Origin: Sphingomonadales bacterium
Lineage (GTDB): Bacteria; Pseudomonadota; Alphaproteobacteria; Sphingomonadales; Sphingomonadaceae
DNA length: 38,483 nucleotides
Assembly (NCBI GenBank): GCA_027489695.1
Contig: JAIXZK010000133.1
Coordinates: forward strand, 1 to 38,483
Direction: 5' to 3'
The notes below the pieces were generated by a model that ran no database searches, was not told where the DNA came from, and saw only the letters and a program-made list of their open reading frames with translations. Below, in pieces: positions 1 to 8,966 of the stretch (positions are counted from its first letter, which is position 1; every line of letters starts with the position of its first letter). The position numbers and the translations under genes were made by a program.

Positions 1-1161
1 CTCCTGATCGATTACACCATGGGGCCGCTGCGCATCGGCGGTGAACTGCGCGACGCGCGGGCCTATAACGACGGGCCGCTCAGTCCCGTGACCGTCAACG
101 AAGTCAACGCGCTCGAACCCGTGCAGGCCTATATCGGCGCCAATCTGGGCGACACGCTGGGAACGGGGACCAAGACCTCGGTCCAAGCCGGACGCATGAC
201 CATGACGCTGGGATCGGGGCGGCTCCTGAGTGGCCTCGAGTACCGCAACACCACCAACGGGGTCACCGGCGTACGCACGGACTTTGTCGGCAAGACGGGC
301 GGCGCCATCACCATGTTCTGGCTGATGCCGCAAATCCGGCTGCCGTCGGACAAGGCGAGCATCCTGGACAACAAGGTGCAACTCGACCGGGAATCGACCG
401 CCTCCGTGCTATGGGGCGCCTATGCGACGTCGCCCAAGCTGATCGCGGATAGCAGGTTTGACGTCGGCTACTTCCGCTTTGCCGAACATGACCGGCCAAA
501 CCTGCAGACGCTGGACCGTAACCTGCACACCATCGATCTGCGCTGGTACCGTAACCCGGCCCCCGGCAGGTTCGATTGGGAAGCGGAAACCATTGTCCAG
601 TTCGGCCATATCTCCAGCAGCGTGACCCCCAATGCCCCAACCCGCAATGTTGAGGCCTTGTTCACCCATTTTTCCGTCGGCAAGACGTTCGGCGGCGCCT
701 GGGCCCCGCATCTTTCGCTGGTCTATGACTATGCATCCGGTAGCCATCCCGATGGCACCTATGGTCGGTTCGATACCTTGCAGGGCAACGCGCCGCTCGA
801 TTTCGCGCCGAGCGGCATCTACAGCGAAATAAACCGCGCCAACATCCGCTCCGCGGGCGTGCGTCTCGAACTGACGCCGAACAAGCGCCTCGACGGCATG
901 GCCGAGTTCCGCACCTTGTCCGTACCGAGCGTGACCGATGCCTTTGCGTCAACCGGCGTCCGCGATCCCGGTGGCAACGCGCGAAACTATGCCGGTGAGC
1001 AATATGATCTGCGCGTGCGCTACTGGATCATACCCAAGGCCCTGCGCGCCGAGGCGGACTTTACCTATTTGCGCAAAGGGCCCTTCTTTGCCGATGCCCC
1101 CAATGCACCGCCCGATGGCGACACGCGATATGGTGCCTGCAGCCTGATCGCCTATTTCTGA
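1..1161 (+). CDS. Alginate-export-family outer-membrane porin/beta-barrel protein, 5' end outside window
   Basis: Frame is open from base 1 (LLIDYTMGPLRIGGELRD...) and ends at TGA ~1161. Beta-barrel-like composition with terminal aromatic (…LIAYF); resembles the alginate export domain. Confidence 0.7.
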   Translation, partial: LLIDYTMGPLRIGGELRDARAYNDGPLSPVTVNEVNALEPVQAYIGANLGDTLGTGTKTSVQAGRMTMTLGSGRLLSGLEYRNTTNGVTGVRTDFVGKTGGAITMFWLMPQIRLPSDKASILDNKVQLDRESTASVLWGAYATSPKLIADSRFDVGYFRFAEHDRPNLQTLDRNLHTIDLRWYRNPAPGRFDWEAETIVQFGHISSSVTPNAPTRNVEALFTHFSVGKTFGGAWAPHLSLVYDYASGSHPDGTYGRFDTLQGNAPLDFAPSGIYSEINRANIRSAGVRLELTPNKRLDGMAEFRTLSVPSVTDAFASTGVRDPGGNARNYAGEQYDLRVRYWIIPKALRAEADFTYLRKGPFFADAPNAPPDGDTRYGACSLIAYF

Positions 1162-1271
1162 TAACTGGAACCAGTGGCCCGGAAGGTTTTGGTGTCCTTC
1201 CGGGCGCAGAATCGAAACTGGTGTTGGCGCTGGCGTGTTCAGCCTGACGTGCGGGGCTGAACCGCGCCGTG

Positions 1272-2258
1272 TCAGTGCAGCCCCTGGCTATGGGCCCAGG
1301 CCAGGAACAGGTCCGGCCAGCTGGCGGCGGGCTTGCCGATGGCCCTGCGCAGGCCGAAGCCGTGGCCGCCATGGGTGAAGAGGTGCATCTCCACGGGCAC
1401 GCCGCGGGCGCGCAGGGCCGCGTGCAGCAGCAGCGAATTGCCGACCGGAACGCTTTCATCGTCCTCGGCATGAACAAGGAAGACGGGCGGTGCATCGGGC
1501 GGGACATTGCGGTCCGGCGAATGGGCGGCCTCGCGGGCGGGCGTGGCATTGTCGCCAAGCAGCAGGCGGCGCGAGCCGGCATGGGCGAGGGGCGGCGTCA
1601 TCGAAATGACCGGATAGATGGGGGCGGCCAGCCGCGGGCGGGCGGAGATGCTGTCGGCCGCGTCGACCGGTTGATAGACGCGTGATGCAAAGCGGGTGGC
1701 AAGATCGGCGCAGACATGGCCGCCGGCGGAAAAGCCCATGGCCGCAATGCGTGCCGGATCGAGGCCAAGGTCGCCGGCACCGTGGCGGATCAGCCGCATC
1801 GCCCGCTGGGCATCGGCCAGCGCGACATCGGCTCCGGCCGACCAGCCCTCCCCGGGCAGGCGATAGAAGAGCACGAACACGGTGAAGCCGCGTGCCGACA
1901 AATGACGGCCGATCTCATAGCCTTCCTTGTCGATCACCACCCAGCGATAGCCGCCGCCGGGCATGACCAGCAGACCCGCGCCATTGGGCCGTTCGGGGCG
2001 AAACACCACCAGGCGCGGCCGGCTGATCCCATATACCGCGCGGTCGGTCAGCTGCCGGTCGGTCGAACGTTCGACCACGGTTTCGACCGGCAGGAGGTGC
2101 GGCGCCCCCGGAGCGCCATCGGGCCATAGGTCGATGGTTTCGGCGGGGTCGGGCAGGCCGGCGACACTGGCGGCACCGGCGACCCGCGGTGGCGGGGACT
2201 GGCCGGCGGCGCCGCTGGCCGCGAGCCCGGCGGCGAGCAGGGAGCGGCGGGTCAGCAT
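1272..2258 (-). CDS. Alpha/beta hydrolase, acetyl-xylan-esterase/BD-FAE-like, exported (RR signal)
   Basis: 328 aa; N-term MLTRRSLLAAGLAASGAAG; nucleophile elbow GFSAGGH; oxyanion-type PGGGYRW; C-term HAEDDESVP…HGGHGFG. Confidence 0.8.
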   Translation of the reverse strand: MLTRRSLLAAGLAASGAAGQSPPPRVAGAASVAGLPDPAETIDLWPDGAPGAPHLLPVETVVERSTDRQLTDRAVYGISRPRLVVFRPERPNGAGLLVMPGGGYRWVVIDKEGYEIGRHLSARGFTVFVLFYRLPGEGWSAGADVALADAQRAMRLIRHGAGDLGLDPARIAAMGFSAGGHVCADLATRFASRVYQPVDAADSISARPRLAAPIYPVISMTPPLAHAGSRRLLLGDNATPAREAAHSPDRNVPPDAPPVFLVHAEDDESVPVGNSLLLHAALRARGVPVEMHLFTHGGHGFGLRRAIGKPAASWPDLFLAWAHSQGLH

Positions 2259-3866
2259 CTAGAGCGCGCGATAGGTGAAGTTGGCGAAACGGGCTTCTCC
2301 CGGCCCCGCGGCATAAAGGCCGGGACGCAGGCTGAGGAAATCATAGGCAACATTGTGGTGATAGCCCGAGAGCTCCATCTGCACATCGAACTTGCGCCAG
2401 CTGGCGCCGCGATCGGTGCTGCTGTGCATGGTCAGGATGTTGCGGTCGTTGGTCAGCGCCAGCCGCAGGCGGCTGGTGCCGGCCAGCTCGCGACGGCGGC
2501 GCGGCATGCCATAGCGGTGCATCACCAGGCCGTCCGGGCCAAGGCCGAGGCCGGCATGGAGGCGGCGATTGTAGAACAGCAGCAGCCCCGCTTCGGCACC
2601 GTCGCCGATTTCGATATCGACTTCGACGCGATAGCGCTGGTCCCCGGCGATGAGCGTCAGCGGGCTGCAATCGGCCGGCCCGCTGCCCTTGCCGGCCATG
2701 TGCAGCACGCCATCGGCCCGGCGCAGGCGGCGGCTTTCGGCAGGACCCGGATCGTAGAAGGACCACAGCGTGCCCATCCGGTCACGGCGGAAATCGTCTG
2801 ACAATTCATGGCCGTGGCGCTGATCCGGCAGCCGGCGCGGCAACTTCAGCGGGCGCGACAAGTCGCCGCCCACGGGCTCTGGCCAGCCGTCGCCGCGCCA
2901 GCGCACCGGTTCCAGCAGGGTCTGGCGGCCGAGCGTCCAATAGCCGTTCTCATAGCCATGGTAGATCATCCACCATTGGCCGCCCGGCCCCTCGAACAAG
3001 GTGGCGTGCCCGCGTGACCACCATTTTTCGGCAGCGCTCCGCGTGCGGATCAGGGGGTTGCCCGGGCATTGCTCCCAGGGGCCGGCCAGCTGGCGCGACC
3101 GTGCCATGATCACCATGTGCCCGGTCGGCGGGCCGGCGGTGCCGCCGACCGCGAGCGTCATGTACCACCAGTCGCCGCGCCGGGTGAGCTTCGGCCCTTC
3201 CGGTGCGAAGCTTTCCACCACCCATTCCTCGGGATAGCGCCACGGATCATAGACATGCTCGACCGGGCCGGCCAGCGCGAGGCCGTCGGGCGTCAGCCGC
3301 ACCCGGTCGCCCTGGGAAAGGAACAGCCAGCGGCTGCCGTCGCTGTCCACCACATGTTCGGGATCGATATGCGCCGGCAGGCCGAGATCGATCGGGTCCG
3401 ACCAGGGGCCACGCACATCATCGGCATGGATGACGAAGATCGAGCGCCGCGCCGGCGTGCGGGCCGGGATATAGCAATACCAGCGGCCCTGATGGCGGGC
3501 GAGGGCGGGGGCCCAGACCGAACCGATCGGCACCCGAAGCGCCGCCGTTACCGGTTGCCAGTTCACCAGATCGCGGCTGTGCCAGATGACGATGCCCGGA
3601 TAGGCATCGAAGCTGGAGAAGGTAAGGTAGAAATCCTCGCCATCCCGGCAGATGGCCGGATCGGGGTGGTCACCGGCGAAAACCGGATTGCGGAAGCGGC
3701 CGTTGCCAAGGTCGGCGCGGCGCTGGCCTTCCAGGCCGCGCTGCCACTGCATGGCGGCAAAGGGATCGAGGCTGGAGGATGCAGCGGACCCCTGCGCCGC
3801 CGCGCTGCCCGGCAGCAGGAGCGTGGCGCCAAGGCTGGCCAGGGCGGCGCGGCGGTCAAGGATCAT
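2259..3866 (-). CDS. Glycoside hydrolase family 43-like protein (beta-xylosidase/arabinosidase type) with C-terminal beta-sandwich domain
   Basis: 535 aa; NPVFAGDHPDPAICRDGEDFYLTFSSF (GH43 N-term motif), HIDPEHVVDSDG, VESFAPEGPKL, YHGYENG; RR-type signal peptide; abuts the esterase gene. Confidence 0.85.
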   Translation of the reverse strand: MILDRRAALASLGATLLLPGSAAAQGSAASSSLDPFAAMQWQRGLEGQRRADLGNGRFRNPVFAGDHPDPAICRDGEDFYLTFSSFDAYPGIVIWHSRDLVNWQPVTAALRVPIGSVWAPALARHQGRWYCYIPARTPARRSIFVIHADDVRGPWSDPIDLGLPAHIDPEHVVDSDGSRWLFLSQGDRVRLTPDGLALAGPVEHVYDPWRYPEEWVVESFAPEGPKLTRRGDWWYMTLAVGGTAGPPTGHMVIMARSRQLAGPWEQCPGNPLIRTRSAAEKWWSRGHATLFEGPGGQWWMIYHGYENGYWTLGRQTLLEPVRWRGDGWPEPVGGDLSRPLKLPRRLPDQRHGHELSDDFRRDRMGTLWSFYDPGPAESRRLRRADGVLHMAGKGSGPADCSPLTLIAGDQRYRVEVDIEIGDGAEAGLLLFYNRRLHAGLGLGPDGLVMHRYGMPRRRRELAGTSRLRLALTNDRNILTMHSSTDRGASWRKFDVQMELSGYHHNVAYDFLSLRPGLYAAGPGEARFANFTYRAL

Positions 3867-3913
3867 CGGCCGCCGCGCTCCCCGGTCATCGCTTGCCTGT
3901 CATCGCTTCCCGG

Positions 3914-6790
3914 TCAGATCTTGAAGCGGGCACCGAACAGGAAGGTGCGCCCGAACTGCACATTCTCGTAATTGCGCTGGGCGTCCACATCGGTGAAGCG
4001 ATAGCGCCAGTTGTTGGTCAGGTTGATGCCTTCGAGGCTGATCTCGATATTCTTGGTGATCTTGTAACGCACCGAGGCATCGAGGTTGAAAGTGTCCCCA
4101 TAGCCTTCGAAGACATTGCCGGTGGCGCTGACAGCGTCGTTGAAGCTGCTGCGATAGGTGCCGGCGACGCGGGCCGAGAAATTGCCGTCGTCATAGTAGA
4201 GCGTGGCGTTGAAGGCCCGCTTGGACAGACCGAACAGGGTGGAGGTGCGGACCGAGTTGACCAGTGGCCCAAAGGCGTTGGTGCCGGGCACCTTGGCCAC
4301 CACCACCGGCCCTGACACCGCATAATCGGCGCTGGAACCGACGAAGGTCACATTGGCCAGGCCACCGAAATTGCTGAGCCAGCCCGGCAGGAACTTGAAG
4401 GGCGCCTGGACGGCGATTTCGATGCCCCTGAGACTGGCGCCAGTGCCATTGGTGATCGAGTTGATCGTCCACAGCTGGCTTTCGGGATTGATTGCGGCGG
4501 GCGACGACGGCGGGATGATCGACGTCGGCAGGCCGGTCGAAGCGAAGGTGTCCTGGCGCACCTGCGGGATCGGGAAGCTGGCGACATCCTTGGCGAAGAC
4601 GGCAACGGAGAACACCGAATCCTCGGCGAAATACCATTCCACCGCCGCATCATAATTGGTGGCCCGGAAGGGTTCGAGGAAGGGGTTGCCGTAGTTGATG
4701 CGGAAGTTGAAGCCGTCGACGGTGCCGCCCGGCGTCAGATTGCCCAGTGACGGACGGGTGACGACCCGGGCCACAGCGAGGCGGATCACGATGTCCTTGT
4801 GCGGGAACAGCGCCAGATTGGCCGAGGGCAGCCAGTCATCATAGCTGCGCTTGACGGTGGCGGCGGCGCCGCTGACGAGACCGGTCGAACTTTGATCGGT
4901 GCGGGCGTAGCGGAGGCCGGCGTTGGCGGCGAAGTCCAGGCCGAACAGCGAGCCCTTGCCGTTGATTTCGAAATAGGCGCCCTTGACCGCTTCGACCACG
5001 CTGCGGGTGTTGCTGGCGTCGATCGCGGCCGTGCGCTGGTACAGCTTGGTGAAATCGGCGGCGTTGACCAGATCGGGCACCACCCAGGTGCTGGTGGTGC
5101 CGGCTGGCTGGCCGGCATTGCCGAGGTTGACCGTGGTGGAAAGCGCGGCGGTGCCCGGGAAGCCGTAGATGGCGGTGGGGCCAAAGGTCGAGGAGGGGGA
5201 GCAGGTCAGCGTGCCGAGCACCCGGTCGACCCCGCCATTGCCACAGACCACGGTATCGCGGGTGAAGGCCTGTGTGTCGAAGGAGAAGCGACGATAGACG
5301 GCACCGACCTTCAGGGTCAGGCCTTCCATCACGTCCCATTCGGTGCGCAACTGGGCGGTGCGGAAGTTGTTGACGACACTGGAAGGCCGGTCACGGATTT
5401 CCGAAAGCTGGAAATTGGCCGGGTTGTTTACATCGGTGCCGAACCGGATGAGCGGGTTGCGCATGTTGGTGTAATCATATTCGAAGCCCTGCGCATCGCG
5501 ATCATCGTAGATCAGCGTCGTTTCCACCGGGATGCTGGCATTGGAGCGGGAAGCGCCGCCCAGCAGGGTGAAGCGGAAATTGTCGCCGATTTCCTGGTTC
5601 CAGCTGCCGCCAACCTGCCAGAATTCGGTACGCGAGCGGCGATAATAATTTTCGGTGCGCACGGGCGCATCGTTGAAGCTGGCCTTGATCAGGTTGTTGT
5701 TGGCATCGACGACCGGACCCAGCACATCGACCGGCCGCTCCAGCGTGCGGAACAGCACTTCGGCCCATTGCTCCTTGCGCTCTTCGTCGAAGCGCGAATA
5801 GAGCGCGTCGACCGAGATCTTGGTGCGGTCGCTCGGCGCCCATTGCACGCTGCCGGTCAGACCCAGGCGCTCGCGGTCGTTCTCGATGCGGCCATAGCGC
5901 GGGATGCGCGGGTGGAAGGACAGGGCGACCCGGTCGCAGGTCGGGTTGGAGACATAGATGCCGCCGCTGTTCGGCCTGGCGGCGCCGGTCGCAGTGCCGT
6001 CCGAGGTGAAGCAGGGGACGCCGTCAACCGAATCGAAGCGGGTCTGGACCCAGCGCACCGTGTTGCTGCCGAGCTGATCGACTTCGGTGCGGGAATAGGC
6101 GGCCGAGATCGAGGCGCCGAAGGTGCCGGCGTCGTTGCGCCACGAAAGCAGGCCGGCGAGGCGCGGGCCGACATATTTGCTGAGATCATTGTAGGATCCC
6201 AGCACCGAGGCCACCGCCGTGAAGCCGGCCTTGCCAGCCAGCGGGTTGCCGGTGTTGAGATCGACGACCGCGCCGAGCGAGCCTTCGTCCAGGCTGGCTT
6301 CCGCGGTCTTGTGGACCACGATCGAGTTGAACAGTTCCGATGCGAAGACATTGAAATCGAAGGCGCGGTCGCGGTTGGCGGAGGCGCCATCGGTGGAGGT
6401 GGCGACGGTTTCGAGACCGTTCAACCGCACGCGCGTGAATTGCGCGCCAAGGCCGCGGACGGTGATGGCGCGGCCTTCGCCGGCGTCGCGCTGGATCGAG
6501 ATGCCCGGGATGCGCTGCAGCGATTCGGCCAGGTTCTGATCCGGGAATTTCGCGATGTCTTCCGCCACGATCGCATCGACGGCGGCGACATTGGCGCGCT
6601 TCAGGTCGAGTGCGGCGCCAAGCGAGGCACGAAAGCTGGTGACGACGATTTCTTCGGCCTCGGGCGGCGCGCTGCTGGCCGTGGCGGCCGGCGTCTGCTG
6701 GGCATTGGCGGCGCCGGCGCCGAGCATAAGGGCCATGAGCGAGACTCGGCCGAGCAGCGATGCACCATGCGTGGAAATGGTGTTGGACAT
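3914..6790 (-). CDS. TonB-dependent receptor (oligosaccharide-type)
   Basis: ORF open to 6934 but likely start MSNTISTHGASLLGRVSLMALMLGAGAANAQQ at 6790, preceded by GGGGAGGTT. Plug motif AEDIAKFPDQNLAESLQRIPGISIQRDAGEGRAITVRGL; C-term …FLFGARFKI. Confidence 0.93.
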   Translation of the reverse strand: MSNTISTHGASLLGRVSLMALMLGAGAANAQQTPAATASSAPPEAEEIVVTSFRASLGAALDLKRANVAAVDAIVAEDIAKFPDQNLAESLQRIPGISIQRDAGEGRAITVRGLGAQFTRVRLNGLETVATSTDGASANRDRAFDFNVFASELFNSIVVHKTAEASLDEGSLGAVVDLNTGNPLAGKAGFTAVASVLGSYNDLSKYVGPRLAGLLSWRNDAGTFGASISAAYSRTEVDQLGSNTVRWVQTRFDSVDGVPCFTSDGTATGAARPNSGGIYVSNPTCDRVALSFHPRIPRYGRIENDRERLGLTGSVQWAPSDRTKISVDALYSRFDEERKEQWAEVLFRTLERPVDVLGPVVDANNNLIKASFNDAPVRTENYYRRSRTEFWQVGGSWNQEIGDNFRFTLLGGASRSNASIPVETTLIYDDRDAQGFEYDYTNMRNPLIRFGTDVNNPANFQLSEIRDRPSSVVNNFRTAQLRTEWDVMEGLTLKVGAVYRRFSFDTQAFTRDTVVCGNGGVDRVLGTLTCSPSSTFGPTAIYGFPGTAALSTTVNLGNAGQPAGTTSTWVVPDLVNAADFTKLYQRTAAIDASNTRSVVEAVKGAYFEINGKGSLFGLDFAANAGLRYARTDQSSTGLVSGAAATVKRSYDDWLPSANLALFPHKDIVIRLAVARVVTRPSLGNLTPGGTVDGFNFRINYGNPFLEPFRATNYDAAVEWYFAEDSVFSVAVFAKDVASFPIPQVRQDTFASTGLPTSIIPPSSPAAINPESQLWTINSITNGTGASLRGIEIAVQAPFKFLPGWLSNFGGLANVTFVGSSADYAVSGPVVVAKVPGTNAFGPLVNSVRTSTLFGLSKRAFNATLYYDDGNFSARVAGTYRSSFNDAVSATGNVFEGYGDTFNLDASVRYKITKNIEISLEGINLTNNWRYRFTDVDAQRNYENVQFGRTFLFGARFKI

Positions 6791-6820
6791 GAGAACCTCC
6801 CCTGGTTTGTCTTGCTCCTT

Positions 6821-6835
6821 ATGACACCGGTTACC
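6821..6835 (-). promoter_or_regulatory. Putative LacI-family operator, site 1 (TonB receptor promoter)
   Basis: ATGACACCGGTTACC read on + strand; 31 bp upstream of receptor start; matches four other sites in the window. Confidence 0.7.
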
Positions 6836-6929
6836 ATCTGGGACAGACGATAATGGCCGTCGAGGGAGCATGGAAATTTTGCATGATCGGCCCGCGGGCT
6901 GGCGCTGGCGGGTTGAAATCCTCCCATAG

Positions 6930-6949
6930 GCCACTTTTTAGTGGCTTTT
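6930..6949 (+). other. Small stem-loop plus T-run in the divergent promoter region
   Basis: GCCACT-TTTT-AGTGGC (6930-6945) followed by TTTT. Confidence 0.4.
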
Positions 6950-6967
6950 CACCGGAATGCTTGGTTA

Positions 6968-6982
6968 AGTAACCGGTGTCAT
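6968..6982 (+). promoter_or_regulatory. Putative LacI-family operator, site 2 (pectate lyase promoter)
   Basis: AGTAACCGGTGTCAT = reverse complement of ATGACACCGGTTACT; ~61 bp upstream of the pectate lyase start. Confidence 0.7.
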
Positions 6983-7043
6983 AAAAATCACTGGACTGCC
7001 CCTTGGCGGTTGTCAAGCGTACCAGTCGGAGGCAAGTCGTCCC

Positions 7044-8414
7044 ATGCCGCGCCACTTTTTGATCGCCGCGCTGGTGTTGCTTGTCGGCAACGCTGCGCCC
7101 GCCGCTGCCGCCGGATCGCCGGCGGTCGAAGTCCCCGTGGCCGGGGGCACTGCCACAAGGGGCGGCGCCGGCGGTCGCATCCTTCGCGTGACGAATCTCG
7201 CCGCCGATGGCCCCGGCTCCTTCAAGGCTGCTCTCGATGCCAAGGGGCCGCGCATTGTCGTCTTCGAGGTTGGCGGCGTCATCGATCTTGGTCGCACGAC
7301 GCTGACGATCAACGAACCCTATCTGACCGTCGCCGGCCAGACGGCGCCTTCGCCGGGCATCACCATCATCCGTGGCGGCATCGACCTGAAGACGCATGAT
7401 GTCATCCTGAAGCACATCCGCGTCCGCACCGGGCGTGACGGGCAACCGCCACTTTCCGGCTGGGAAGCCGATTCGCTGTCGACGGTTGCTGCCCATGACG
7501 TGATCATCGATCACTGCAGCTTCACCTGGGGCATCGACGAGAACATGTCGGCCTCGGGCCCGCGCTTCAACGGCGCCAATCTGGCCGAATGGCGCAGGAA
7601 CACCAGCCACAACATCATCTTCAGCTACAATCTGGCGGCCGAGGGGCTGGCCAATGCCAGCCACCCCAAGGGGGAACATTCCAAGGGCAGCCTGATCCAT
7701 GACAATGCCACCGGGATCGTTTTCTGGCGCAATATCTGGGCCCATAATGTCGAGCGGTCACCGCTGCTCAAGGGCGGCGTGCAGGCGGTGATGGTCAACA
7801 ATCTGATCTATGATCCCGGCACCAGGGCCGTGCACTATAATCTGATGAACCTCGAATGGGTCGGCCACCGCTATGAAACCGGCCGGCTGACGGCGATCGG
7901 CAACGTCTTGCGCGGCGGGCCGTCCACCGATGCTGGCCTGCCCTTCCTGATGCTGGGCGGCGACGGCGATCTTGCCTGGTTCGGGAAGGACAATATCGCT
8001 GTCGACAAGCATGGCCAGCCGCTGCCGATGTTCGGCCGCTATGGCGAGACACGGGCCAGGCTGGTTGCGCTAGTCCGACCGGACCCGCTGCCGGCCTGGG
8101 CCGAGGTGCTGGCGTCGCGGGATGTCGAAACGGATGTCCTGGCCAACGCCGGCGCCCGTCCCTGGGATCGCGACATGCACGACACGCGGGTGTTGTTCTT
8201 CATTGCCGAAGGCCGCGGCGAGATCATCGACGACGAGGCGGTGGTCGGCGGCTATCCGGCCCCGGCGCCGACAAGCGCGCCCTTTGTCGAGGCCGATTGG
8301 GATCTCGCGACGATGGCGCCGAAATCCGGCCGCTATCCGGGGCAGACGGCCGACATGCCGATCGAGACTCTCTCGGCGCGGGATCGCGCCATGCGGGAGG
8401 GGCCGCGCCCATGA
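7044..8414 (+). CDS. Pectate lyase, polysaccharide lyase family 1-like, secreted
   Basis: 456 aa with signal peptide MPRHFLIAALVLLVGNAAPAAAA; right-handed beta-helix pectate lyase features: GGRILRVTNLAADGPGSFKAAL, VIIDHCSFTWGIDE, HNIIFSYNL. Confidence 0.85.
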   Translation: MPRHFLIAALVLLVGNAAPAAAAGSPAVEVPVAGGTATRGGAGGRILRVTNLAADGPGSFKAALDAKGPRIVVFEVGGVIDLGRTTLTINEPYLTVAGQTAPSPGITIIRGGIDLKTHDVILKHIRVRTGRDGQPPLSGWEADSLSTVAAHDVIIDHCSFTWGIDENMSASGPRFNGANLAEWRRNTSHNIIFSYNLAAEGLANASHPKGEHSKGSLIHDNATGIVFWRNIWAHNVERSPLLKGGVQAVMVNNLIYDPGTRAVHYNLMNLEWVGHRYETGRLTAIGNVLRGGPSTDAGLPFLMLGGDGDLAWFGKDNIAVDKHGQPLPMFGRYGETRARLVALVRPDPLPAWAEVLASRDVETDVLANAGARPWDRDMHDTRVLFFIAEGRGEIIDDEAVVGGYPAPAPTSAPFVEADWDLATMAPKSGRYPGQTADMPIETLSARDRAMREGPRP

Positions 8415-8794
8415 AGCTGGCCATCGTCCTTGCCCTGCTCGCCGCGCCGCCGATGGTGGTGATCGATGAAGCCGATACGCGGGTGCGCGAGCCGGTGCCG
8501 CATGGCGCCATCGGGATGAGCACGGCCTGGCGGATCAGCGACCAGGTCCCGGATCGGGCGCTCGAGTTCCGCAAGCGCGCGCTCGACAAGGGGGCCGCCA
8601 TCGGCAGCCATGTGCTGGGCCATGACGAGGTCTATCATGTCGTCTCGGGGCGCGGGCGTGTCACATCGGATGGCGTCAGCCGGGAACTCGGCCCCGGCAT
8701 GACCGCCTATCTCTACAAGGGTGCCGATGTCGGCATCGCGCAATTGGGCGAGGAACCGCTGCTGCTGATCATCGCCTATCCGTTGCCGCGTTAG
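8411..8794 (+). CDS. Cupin-domain protein with signal peptide
   Basis: ATGA overlap with pectate lyase stop; MKLAIVLALLAAPP leader then GSHVLGHDEVYHVVSGRGRVTSDG…GPGMTAYL cupin motif. Confidence 0.75.
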   Translation: MKLAIVLALLAAPPMVVIDEADTRVREPVPHGAIGMSTAWRISDQVPDRALEFRKRALDKGAAIGSHVLGHDEVYHVVSGRGRVTSDGVSRELGPGMTAYLYKGADVGIAQLGEEPLLLIIAYPLPR

Positions 8795-8966
8795 GCCGTG
8801 AACTCATGAAATCCATGCCCCGGCACGGTGTCAGGAAGCCCGGCAGGAGTGAGCGATTGCAGACAGATAGCGTCGCTATCTGGCAAATGAGCGAGCGCTC
8901 TGCCGGGCTTCCTGACACCGCCCCCCGGGGCATGACGGGGCGTGGATTTCATGAGTTCACGGCCTA
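8792..8966. repeat. ~175-bp nested inverted repeat, MITE-like/REP-like, bridging convergent stop codons
   Basis: Outer arms 8792-8821 / 8937-8966 (29/30 complementary, TAGGCCGTGAACTCATGAAATCCAYGCCCC); inner arms 8826-8845 / 8901-8920 (20/20, CGGTGTCAGGAAGCCCGGCA); central palindrome 8864-8882 CAGATAGCGTCGCTATCTG. Confidence 0.85.

Noticed and set aside
4799-6853. 684-aa + strand ORF antisense to the TonB receptor
   Set aside because: Low-complexity Gly/Ala/Arg/Asp-rich translation typical of GC-rich antisense frames; the opposite strand encodes a clear TonB receptor.
8826-8920. TGACACCG within both inner arms of the inverted repeat as additional LacI operators
   Set aside because: Only the 8-nt half-motif matches; the GGTTWCC half is absent, so it is better explained as part of the repeat.
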